Below are positions 1-5,205 of a DNA stretch of 5,205 bases, piece by piece (position 1 is the first letter of the stretch; each line of letters begins with the position of its first letter). This DNA comes from Alphaproteobacteria bacterium (GTDB taxonomy: Bacteria > Pseudomonadota > Alphaproteobacteria > Sphingomonadales > Rhodothalassiaceae). The stretch is taken from positions 1-5,205 of the forward strand of contig RFIU01000318.1 in NCBI GenBank assembly GCA_003695555.1, given 5' to 3'. Below the pieces are notes generated by a model, which saw only the letters and a program-made list of their open reading frames with translations, searched no databases and was not told the origin of the DNA. The position numbers and the translations under genes were made by a program.

Positions 1-891
1 AGCGAGGTGCTCGCCCGCTTTGGTCCTGTGGCGCGGGCGGCGCTCGCTCCTTTCGTCGTGCTGAACGCCGGCGGGATTGACGAGCGGCTTAGCCAAGCGG
101 AGGCCGCTTTGCGGGATGGGCGCATCCGTCTGCCGCTCGTCGTCAAGCCGGATATCGGCTGCCGTGGAGCCGGCGTGAAGCGGGTGTCGGACGAGGCCGC
201 GCTGCGATCCCTTCTGCCCGCCTATCCACAGACCGCTCCCGTCGTGCTTCAGAATCTCGTCGCCGCGCCGGGCGAGGTCGGGATCTTCCATGTTCGCCAC
301 CCGGACGAGCCGCGCGGACGTATCGTCTCGATGACATTGAAGTACTTTCCGCGGGTGAAGGGTGACGGGCGGCGGACGCTGCGCCGGCTGATCGCCGACG
401 ATCCGCGCGCCGGCCGGCTTGCGCATCTTTATCACCCGCGCCTTCGTCCCCGCCTGGACGAGATCGTTCCGGCCGGAGAGATCGTCTGGCTCACGCGGGT
501 CGGGGCGCATTCCAAGGGCGCGATCTTCCGGGACGGGCGGCCATGGATCACGCCGGCGCTGGAGCAGCGCATCGACGAGATCGCACGCGACATCGACGGC
601 TTCTTCATCGGTCGTTTCGATGTCCGCTTTTCGGACTTCAAGGCCTTGTGCGCGGGGCGCGACATTACGGTGATCGAGGTGAATGGCGCCGGCGGCGAGG
701 CGACCCATATCTGGGACTCGCGTTTCACCCTGTGGCGGGCGTGGCGGGATCTTGCCCGCCAGTACGCGATGCTCTTCCGGGTCGGGCGCGCCAATGTCCG
801 CCGAGGGGCGCGCCTGCCAGGCTATGGGGAATTCTGGCATGCATGGCGACGCGAAGCGCGGCTCGTCGCCCGTTATCCCTTCCCGGACTGA
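1..891 (+). CDS. ATP-grasp ligase-like protein (5' end outside window)
   Basis: The frame is open from base 1 to the TGA at 889-891. The GTG at 7 is only the first start-like codon, so the true start probably lies upstream. Numbering from that GTG, several ATP-grasp hallmarks occur in order: a strand with the nucleotide-binding lysine and a Gly-rich turn (VVKPDIGCRGAGVKRV, 45-60), an acidic residue after a Pro-Gly turn (APGEVGIF, 87-94), a metal-site aspartate (GRFDVRF, 202-208), and the Mg-ligand pair Glu224/Asn226 in VIEVNGAGGE (222-231). ATP-grasp enzymes of this type (D-Ala-D-Ala ligase and carboxylate-amine ligase relatives) join a carboxylate to an amine through an acyl phosphate. The substrate cannot be read from the sequence. 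No signal peptide or membrane segment is visible in this part, so it is probably cytoplasmic. The C-terminal tail (about 250-294) is rich in Arg and aromatic residues. The fold is fairly sure, the function unknown. Confidence 0.8.
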   Translation, partial: SEVLARFGPVARAALAPFVVLNAGGIDERLSQAEAALRDGRIRLPLVVKPDIGCRGAGVKRVSDEAALRSLLPAYPQTAPVVLQNLVAAPGEVGIFHVRHPDEPRGRIVSMTLKYFPRVKGDGRRTLRRLIADDPRAGRLAHLYHPRLRPRLDEIVPAGEIVWLTRVGAHSKGAIFRDGRPWITPALEQRIDEIARDIDGFFIGRFDVRFSDFKALCAGRDITVIEVNGAGGEATHIWDSRFTLWRAWRDLARQYAMLFRVGRANVRRGARLPGYGEFWHAWRREARLVARYPFPD

Positions 892-895
892 ATGC

Positions 896-909
896 CCGGC
901 CGCGGCCGG
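896..909. repeat. 14-bp perfect G/C palindrome after the ATP-grasp stop codon
   Basis: CCGGCCGCGGCCGG equals its own reverse complement and begins five bases after the stop codon of the ATP-grasp gene. It has no spacer to form a loop and no T-run follows, so it is not a standard intrinsic terminator. It may be a chance product of high GC, or a weak transcript-end structure. Confidence 0.4.
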
Positions 910-960
910 AAACGGCAAGAGGGCATCGAACGGCGACCCGCTGCTTTCCGGTTTCTCGTC

Positions 961-1043
961 CGGGATGTTTACAAATCCTAAATTCCCATGTGCGAAGAAA
1001 GCTCTGCGCGAACTTTCTTTCAAAAAGTGGCTTTCCCGACAAG
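961..1043 (+). promoter_or_regulatory. A/T-richer leader with hairpin upstream of the GGDEF/EAL-like gene
   Basis: This stretch is clearly richer in A and T than its surroundings and lies directly before the next gene, so it is the likely promoter and 5' leader. I find no convincing -35/-10 pair. It contains a perfect 7-bp inverted repeat, AAGAAAG at 995-1001 and CTTTCTT at 1013-1019, with an 11-base loop. The right arm is followed by T, C and an A-run rather than a T-run, so a terminator role is weak; a leader structure is equally possible. The ATG at 1044 has no strong Shine-Dalgarno sequence. Confidence 0.35.
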
Positions 1044-2342
1044 ATGAAGCATCACGCCACCAAGAAAAATGCTCCTTTGAGCGGCGAGGAACAATTGCTC
1101 GACTATGCCCGCCGCTTGAAGCGTCACCGCAAGGGGCGCCGCGGCGTGCTGGTGCGGTTGTCGCGGCTGACGCGTCTGTATCGTCAGCCCCACCATCTGC
1201 GCGCAGCGCGCGAACCCTTCGCCCGCCTGCTGCGCCAATATGAGGGGCAGATCTTCACCCTCGCCAATGATGATTTCATCTGCGTCGCGAAAGGCGCGCC
1301 GCTGCTTGCGTTCGAGAAGGCTCTGTTCGCCGTCCAACTGATGGTGCGCGACGATCCTGCAATGAAGCAGGCGATCGAGAATGGTGAAGAGGCGGCGTTT
1401 CTCGGCCATCATTTCGATATCGAAACGGAATACGAGGGCTTTTTGTCCTTTGCTCAGGGGCTGGCTGAGGGCAAGACGCCGGACGATCAGCTCGCCTATG
1501 ACGCAGGTAAGGTGCGGCAGAGTCGACAGCCCGAGAAAGCGGCACCGGCAGGGCGCGCCAGGACGGAAGGCGAAACCTCGGCGGGGGATCGTCGCGAGAC
1601 GGCGCAAGCCGTCTTTCTTGACGGGCTGCCGGGGGGACGCGATCCCGATCTGGACACCGCCCAGGGGATGTTGCGGGCCCTGCAGCGGCTCGATATCACG
1701 CCTTTCCTTCGCGAGTGGCGTATTGCGCTGGTGGCGGCTGAGGAACGACCGAAGGTGGTGATGCGCCGAATCGGTTTCGATGTCGAGGGTCTCCGTCGCC
1801 GCCTGGCCCCCAGCGAAAGTCTGCCGATCGGCTCTCCGGTCCGTCATGCGATCGAGCGCTACATGGCCGAAAAGCTGCTGGAGGCTCCGGACCGGCTCCT
1901 CTCCGGTGAGCCGGAAGGTCTGGCGACCATCATCGATTTCAGCCTCTGGGCGCTCGATCTGCCGGCCTTTCGGGATTGGCTGGGGCGGATGAAGAAGAGC
2001 CGCCGCCAGCACCTCGTCATGGCCCTGCCGGCAGGCGAAGTGCTGGCCGCGCCTGATCGTTACCGCGCGGAGCGCCGCCGCCTGGCAGCGTCCGGTGTTC
2101 GTTTGGGGGTGCGCAGTCTTGCGCCTGAGCTTGCGCCACTGTTCGGAAAGGGCGGCCTGCCGGCATCCTTCCTGATGCTGGAGGCGAGCCGGATGTCGGG
2201 CGATGAAGGGGGGAGCGACCGACCGGCATTTCCAAGACAACGCATCACCGAGCTGGACCCCGCGCGCCTCATCTGGTGCGGAGATAAGACCACGACACCG
2301 CGTGCGCTTGCTCTCGGCTTCCGACTCTTCTGCCGCGATTGA
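1044..2342 (+). CDS. Degenerate GGDEF-like/EAL-like protein, probably non-catalytic
   Basis: A 432-aa soluble protein with no visible signal peptide or membrane helix. The basic N-terminus (about 1-50) leads into a segment resembling the middle of a GGDEF domain: EGQIFTLANDDFICVAKG (67-84), in which ANDDF (74-78) stands where the GGDEF signature would be. A charged, probably disordered linker spans about 155-190. Residues about 205-432 resemble a worn EAL domain: LREWRIALVA near 222-231, a DFSLWALDL strand near 298-306, an LAASGVRLGV segment (347-356) like the LxxxGxxxaLDDFG part of EAL proteins, and a final ALALGFRLFC (421-430) like the EAL C-terminal end. The EAL motif, its metal ligands and the DDFG acidic pair are missing, so cyclic-di-GMP synthesis or breakdown is not expected. 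A binding or scaffold role is possible. ATG 1044 is chosen because the frame upstream overlaps the ATP-grasp gene; GTG 990 is an alternative start. Family assignment is by eye and tentative; the coding call is firm. Confidence 0.72.
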   Translation: MKHHATKKNAPLSGEEQLLDYARRLKRHRKGRRGVLVRLSRLTRLYRQPHHLRAAREPFARLLRQYEGQIFTLANDDFICVAKGAPLLAFEKALFAVQLMVRDDPAMKQAIENGEEAAFLGHHFDIETEYEGFLSFAQGLAEGKTPDDQLAYDAGKVRQSRQPEKAAPAGRARTEGETSAGDRRETAQAVFLDGLPGGRDPDLDTAQGMLRALQRLDITPFLREWRIALVAAEERPKVVMRRIGFDVEGLRRRLAPSESLPIGSPVRHAIERYMAEKLLEAPDRLLSGEPEGLATIIDFSLWALDLPAFRDWLGRMKKSRRQHLVMALPAGEVLAAPDRYRAERRRLAASGVRLGVRSLAPELAPLFGKGGLPASFLMLEASRMSGDEGGSDRPAFPRQRITELDPARLIWCGDKTTTPRALALGFRLFCRD

Positions 2343-2360
2343 ATCGGGCCAGCGCCTGCC

Positions 2361-2396
2361 ACCGACCACCATGGTTGAAATGATCAACCTGTCGGT
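2361..2396. terminator. Nested two-stem hairpin between convergent genes, possible bidirectional terminator
   Basis: An outer stem ACCGAC (2361-2366)/GTCGGT (2391-2396) encloses an inner stem GGTTGA (2373-2378)/TCAACC (2384-2389) with the 5-base loop AATGA. The two stems are separated by six bases on one side and one on the other. It starts 18 bases after the stop of the upstream + gene and lies past the stop of the - strand formyltransferase gene, where a shared transcription end is expected. No T-run follows on either strand, so an intrinsic terminator is not proven; it may instead protect mRNA 3' ends. Confidence 0.4.
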
Positions 2397-2445
2397 TCGC
2401 CGGGGGAGCAGAATGATCGCAGGAACGGAATAAGGCTTCGGCCGG

Positions 2446-3315
2446 TCACGCGCCTGCCGTGTCGCGAGGCCGGGGGGCCTTGGTTCCTTCCGCGGATGTC
2501 GGTCGCTCTTCCGGATCGATTGCGAAGAGATCCTGCCGGAAGGCAAGAGCAGGCCCTTCGCGCAGCCCATAATGATAACGGCCGTCGGGCCTGTCGATCC
2601 AGGCATTGAGAAAGCCGGGGTAATCGGTCGCTCGCAGCCGCCGCCGGACCTCGCCGATGGGCATGTCGGCGGTGATCCGCATCAGGGCATCAAGCTGCCG
2701 GCGGCGGAAGGGCGGTCGGGTCCAGCCCTGTTCCAGGATGGGCAGGCACGCGCCGGCCGCAAGCATGGCAAGAATTTCCGAATAGAGGCCGAGCATCACC
2801 GCAAGAGTCTTGAACTGTAGGCTTTCGACCGTCTCGTCTTCTGCCATGGGAAAGCGCCGCTCGGCGATAATCCGGCCGCGATCGACGCGCGCCAGCATAT
2901 GGTGGGCGACGCAGCCGTATTCCCGCGCGCCTTCATACAGGGCGAAATTATAGCAGCCGGTGCCGGGATACTCCCGGGATCCGGGATGGAAATTGATCGC
3001 GACGGCAAAGCGGTCGAGCACCGTCTGGGGTACGATCCAGGGAGAGAGAAAGGACAGCAGAATGTGCCGTCGCCGGCAGGTGCCGGCGCTCGCCGCCGGA
3101 TCCCGACCAAGACCCTCGGGCAGCGGCATGCCGACTGCTCCGAGATGCACCACCGCATCCGGGAACAGCGCGCGCAGCCAGGCCGCTGCGATGCGCCCCC
3201 ACTGGTGATCCTTCGCCAGGAGATTCACCCTCGGGCGAGCACCCGGTTCGGCCGGGATCGCATCTTCGTGCTGTGCCTTCGATTCGCGCATGAGGACGGC
3301 ATCATCCAACGACAT
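2446..3315 (-). CDS. Formyltransferase (methionyl-tRNA formyltransferase-like fold), probable sugar N-formyltransferase
   Basis: A 289-aa protein counted from the ATG at 3315-3313; an in-frame TTG at 3324-3322 would add three residues. The core matches the formyltransferase fold that transfers a formyl group from 10-formyl-tetrahydrofolate to an amine. The segment AVAINFHPGSREYPGTGCYN (104-123) supplies Asn108 and His110, and VDRGRII (144-150) supplies Asp145; this order and spacing matches the Asn-His-Asp catalytic set of the family. The C-terminal part keeps an RRRLRATDYPGF segment (224-235), also seen in relatives. It is not the housekeeping Fmt: that enzyme is usually longer, keeps an SLLP-type motif after the HP, and lies beside def. 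Here the HPGSREYPG variant and the divergent nonulosonate genes point to an amino-sugar substrate, for example an N-formyl group on a nonulosonic acid or its precursor. The substrate is inference. The last 25 or so residues are rich in charge and Pro and probably disordered. Confidence 0.85.
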   Translation of the reverse strand: MSLDDAVLMRESKAQHEDAIPAEPGARPRVNLLAKDHQWGRIAAAWLRALFPDAVVHLGAVGMPLPEGLGRDPAASAGTCRRRHILLSFLSPWIVPQTVLDRFAVAINFHPGSREYPGTGCYNFALYEGAREYGCVAHHMLARVDRGRIIAERRFPMAEDETVESLQFKTLAVMLGLYSEILAMLAAGACLPILEQGWTRPPFRRRQLDALMRITADMPIGEVRRRLRATDYPGFLNAWIDRPDGRYHYGLREGPALAFRQDLFAIDPEERPTSAEGTKAPRPRDTAGA

Positions 3316-3402
3316 GGTTACCAAATCTTCAACTTTGCCCGGCTATTCCGTAGCTATCGATCGTTTCATCCCGACGGTCCAGCAGCAGGCGGACGGCATA
3401 GC
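3316..3402. promoter_or_regulatory. Divergent promoter region between formyltransferase and CMP-nonulosonate synthetase genes
   Basis: This 87-bp gap separates two divergently transcribed genes and must hold start signals for both unless transcription comes from further away. It has A/T-richer parts (3318-3336 and 3343-3368) and clustered short palindromes: TGGTTACCA at 3315-3323, TAGCTA at 3351-3356 and the overlapping ATCGAT/CGATCG at 3356-3363. I cannot assign a -35/-10 pair on either strand. Before the right-hand gene, AGGCGGA (3387-3393) is a moderate ribosome binding site, ending nine bases from the ATG. Confidence 0.45.
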
Positions 3403-4104
3403 ATGTATCATGGGCACCGGATTCTGGCTCTGATCCCGGCACGCGGCGATTCGAAGGGCGTGCCGGGCAAGAACATCCGGCCGCTGGCCGGCCGGCCGCT
3501 GATCGCCTGGACGATCGAAGCGGCCCGCGCTTCTCGTCATCTCGATCGGCTGGTGTTGTCGTCCGAGAATGACGACATCTGCCGCATCGCCGAGGCCTAT
3601 GGCTGCGAGGTGCCATTTCACCGCCCGCCGGAGCTGGCGCGTGATGACACGCCCGGGATCGCGCCGGTGCTGCATGCCGTCGAGGTTTTGTCCGGCTTCG
3701 ACTATGTCGTGCTCCTGCAGCCGACCTCGCCGTTTCGTTCGGCCACCGACATTGATGCGGCGATCGCCCGCTGCATCGATGCTGGCGCACCGACGCTGGT
3801 GTCCGTCACCCCGGCCAGCCAGCATCCGTCTTGGATGTATCACATGGATGGCGATGGCAGGCTCGTGCATTTCCTGAATGAGGAGCCCATCGCGCGTCGT
3901 CAGGAGCTGCCGCGCATCTATGCCCTGAACGGCGCCATCTATGTCGCCCATGTGCCCACGCTGCAGAAGGAGAAAAAGCTGATCGGGCCCGAGACGATCG
4001 GCTATGTGATGCCGCGTGCACGTTCGCTCGACATCGACACGGCGCTCGATTTCGATCTCGCCGAGGTACTGGCCCGCCGGCTTCTTGCCGAGGAACTGAT
4101 CTGA
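3403..4104 (+). CDS. neuA: CMP-nonulosonate cytidylyltransferase (NeuA/LegF family)
   Basis: A 233-aa cytoplasmic enzyme that activates a nonulosonic acid (N-acetylneuraminic, legionaminic or a related sugar) with CTP, giving the CMP-sugar used by surface glycosyltransferases. Family signatures appear in order: the nucleotide-binding IPARGDSKGVPGKN (11-24), the RPLIAWTIEAA helix (31-41), VLLQPTSPFR (103-112), RRQELPRIYALNGAIYV (165-181), and the metal-binding SLDIDTALDFDLAE (208-221). The length fits the short single-domain bacterial form, without the C-terminal esterase-like domain of longer NeuA proteins. The signature loop has Asp where Gly or Asn is usual (RGDSKG). ATG 3403 is chosen because it sits just before the conserved N-terminal strand and has an AGGCGGA-like site; the frame is open further upstream but only across the divergent gene. 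Its TGA overlaps the next ATG by one base (TGATG), indicating an operon. The exact sugar (sialic or legionaminic) cannot be told from this gene alone. Confidence 0.92.
   Translation: MYHGHRILALIPARGDSKGVPGKNIRPLAGRPLIAWTIEAARASRHLDRLVLSSENDDICRIAEAYGCEVPFHRPPELARDDTPGIAPVLHAVEVLSGFDYVVLLQPTSPFRSATDIDAAIARCIDAGAPTLVSVTPASQHPSWMYHMDGDGRLVHFLNEEPIARRQELPRIYALNGAIYVAHVPTLQKEKKLIGPETIGYVMPRARSLDIDTALDFDLAEVLARRLLAEELI
4090..4094 (+). promoter_or_regulatory. Shine-Dalgarno site for the UDP-sugar 2-epimerase gene
   Basis: GAGGA inside the last codons of the cytidylyltransferase gene ends nine bases before the ATG at 4104. It is the clearest ribosome binding site in the window and supports the start that overlaps the upstream stop codon, consistent with translational coupling. 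Confidence 0.7.
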
Positions 4105-5205
4105 TGGCGTCCGGCCCTTCAGCCCGCAGTCTGACCGTCCTGACCTCGACTCGTGCCGATTACGGCCTCTGGCGGCCCTTGCTGACGGTGCTCGAGGAGC
4201 GCGGAACGATCTTCCCCCGGCTGCTGGTCACCGGCACCCATCTGGAAGCGCGTCATGGCCGCACCATCGCCGAAATCGTCCGCGACGGCCGTAAGCCCTG
4301 GCGCGAAATCCCTCTGGATCTCGCCGATGACACGCCGGCCACCGCTACCCGCGCTCTTGCGATGCTGGCCGAGGCGCTGGGCGATCTGTTCGCGGATCCC
4401 GGCGGCCGGCCCGATGCGCTCGCGCTCCTCGGCGACCGTTTCGAGCTTCTGGGGGCGGCGTCCGCAGCCCTGGTGGCCGGGGTTCCCATCTTCCATATCC
4501 ACGGCGGCGAGGTCACCGAGGGGGCCTTCGATGATGCCATCCGCCATGCCGTGAGCAAGATGGCGGCGCTGCATTTCGCCACCACGCCCGCGCACGGCCG
4601 GCGCCTGCTGCAGATGGGGGAACCGGCCCAGCGGGTGCATGTCGTCGGTGCCCTGGGGGTCGATGCGATCTGCAAGGATCCTCCCCTGCCCGAGGCGGCG
4701 TTGTGCCGGATGCTCGGCCTTGCCGGATCGCATCTGCCGCGCCCCCTGGTGGTGGTGACCTGGCACCCCGTCACTCGCGACCCGGATGCCACGCGGCGAG
4801 GGCTCGATGCCCTCATGGCCGCCCTTGCCGGGGAAACGGAGCTTCATGTCGTCTGGACCGCGCCCAATGCCGATCCCGGTGCGGATCTTATCCGCACCGC
4901 GGCGCGGGAGTTTGCCCGGCGCCATGCCGCGCGGACCATCTTCCTCGACAGTCTCGGCCACCGGGGATATGTCTCGCTGCTTCGTCATGCCGTTGCCGTT
5001 CTCGGCAACAGCTCCAGCGGAATCCTCGAGGCTCCCGCGATCCCGACCGCCACCATCGACATCGGCCCACGCCAGCAGGGCCGGCCGAAGGCCGCCTCCG
5101 TCATCTCCTGCCCGGAGGATGCGCCCGCCATTGCCGCAGCGCTCCAGCGAGTGCGCGATCCCGCCTTTCGAGCGGCGCTGGTCGACATCAGCCACCCCTT
5201 CGGCG
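4104..5205 (+). CDS. neuC: Hydrolysing UDP-N-acetylglucosamine-type 2-epimerase (NeuC/LegG family), 3' end outside window
   Basis: The frame stays open from the ATG at 4104 to the window edge, giving 367 residues. Family members are usually about 370-390 aa, so only the end is missing. The enzyme hydrolyses and epimerises a UDP-HexNAc at C2, giving free ManNAc (NeuC) or its 2,4-diacetamido-6-deoxy analogue (LegG), the first committed sugar for nonulosonic acid synthesis. Signatures in order: LTSTRADYGLWRPLL (13-27), LLVTGTHLEARHG (40-52), LLGDRFELLGAA (108-119), FHIHGGEVTEGAFDDAIRHA (130-149), VVGALGVDAI (180-189), WHPVT (220-224), APNADPGAD (253-261), VLGNSSSGILEAP (299-311) and TIDIGPRQQGR (317-327). 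These match the E. coli K1 NeuC pattern block by block. The gene overlaps the cytidylyltransferase stop by one base, so the two are co-transcribed. Whether the substrate is UDP-GlcNAc or the legionaminic-type precursor cannot be decided here; legG is the alternative symbol. Confidence 0.93.
   Translation, partial: MASGPSARSLTVLTSTRADYGLWRPLLTVLEERGTIFPRLLVTGTHLEARHGRTIAEIVRDGRKPWREIPLDLADDTPATATRALAMLAEALGDLFADPGGRPDALALLGDRFELLGAASAALVAGVPIFHIHGGEVTEGAFDDAIRHAVSKMAALHFATTPAHGRRLLQMGEPAQRVHVVGALGVDAICKDPPLPEAALCRMLGLAGSHLPRPLVVVTWHPVTRDPDATRRGLDALMAALAGETELHVVWTAPNADPGADLIRTAAREFARRHAARTIFLDSLGHRGYVSLLRHAVAVLGNSSSGILEAPAIPTATIDIGPRQQGRPKAASVISCPEDAPAIAAALQRVRDPAFRAALVDISHPFG

Noticed and set aside
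543..1043. In-frame 5' extension of the GGDEF/EAL-like gene back to 543
   Set aside because: It overlaps the ATP-grasp coding region in another frame for about 350 bases and gives Arg/Pro-rich sequence without domain character.
2371..2433. A 20-codon ORF in the convergent gap, beginning MVEMINLSV, resembling the first residues of some ABC transporter ATPases
   Set aside because: It is too short to judge, has no ribosome binding site, lies within the hairpin, and nothing downstream continues an ABC protein in any frame.
1020..2606. A 528-codon open frame on the minus strand opposite the GGDEF/EAL-like gene
   Set aside because: It spans the coding gene on the other strand plus the convergent gap and part of the formyltransferase gene. 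Its product is rich in Arg, Gln and Pro with no recognisable domain, as expected of an antisense frame in high-GC DNA.
2899..3402. In-frame 5' extension of the cytidylyltransferase gene back to 2899
   Set aside because: It is antisense to the well-supported formyltransferase gene and lacks family motifs; the conserved enzyme begins right after the ATG at 3403.
4119..5195. A 358-codon open frame on the minus strand opposite the 2-epimerase gene
   Set aside because: The + strand frame matches NeuC/LegG along its whole length. The antisense product is Gly/Arg-rich without family motifs.

Overview
The window comes from a high-GC bacterial genome. Its strongly G/C-biased third positions, weak Shine-Dalgarno sequences and gene content suggest an alphaproteobacterium, perhaps of the Rhodospirillales; this is inference from sequence style, not from a marker gene. 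It holds five protein-coding genes, two of them cut by the window edges. I see no RNA genes, mobile elements or CRISPR arrays.

Layout from left to right: (1) the 3' part of an ATP-grasp ligase-like gene (+, 1-891); (2) a 152-bp gap with an A/T-richer stretch and a small hairpin; (3) a 432-aa protein (+, 1044-2342) that reads as a degenerate GGDEF-like plus EAL-like protein without either catalytic signature; (4) a convergent gap with a nested two-stem hairpin; (5) a formyltransferase (-, 2446-3315) with an Asn-His-Asp catalytic set; (6) a short divergent promoter region; (7) a CMP-nonulosonate (sialic/legionaminic-type) cytidylyltransferase (+, 3403-4104); (8) a NeuC/LegG-type hydrolysing UDP-sugar 2-epimerase (+, from 4104 past the right edge), overlapping gene 7 by one base.

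The right half is the edge of a nonulosonic acid pathway. The NeuC/LegG enzyme makes the N-acetylmannosamine-type sugar, a NeuB/LegI synthase (expected just outside the window) would condense it with phosphoenolpyruvate, and the NeuA/LegF enzyme activates the product with CTP. The divergent formyltransferase suggests that an amino group on this sugar, or on another surface sugar, carries N-formyl instead of N-acetyl. The ATP-grasp gene and the degenerate signalling-domain gene have no demonstrated link to the pathway. The most interesting points are the possible formylated nonulosonate and the conserved-looking but catalytically dead GGDEF/EAL-like protein. Nothing here is a clearly new system.
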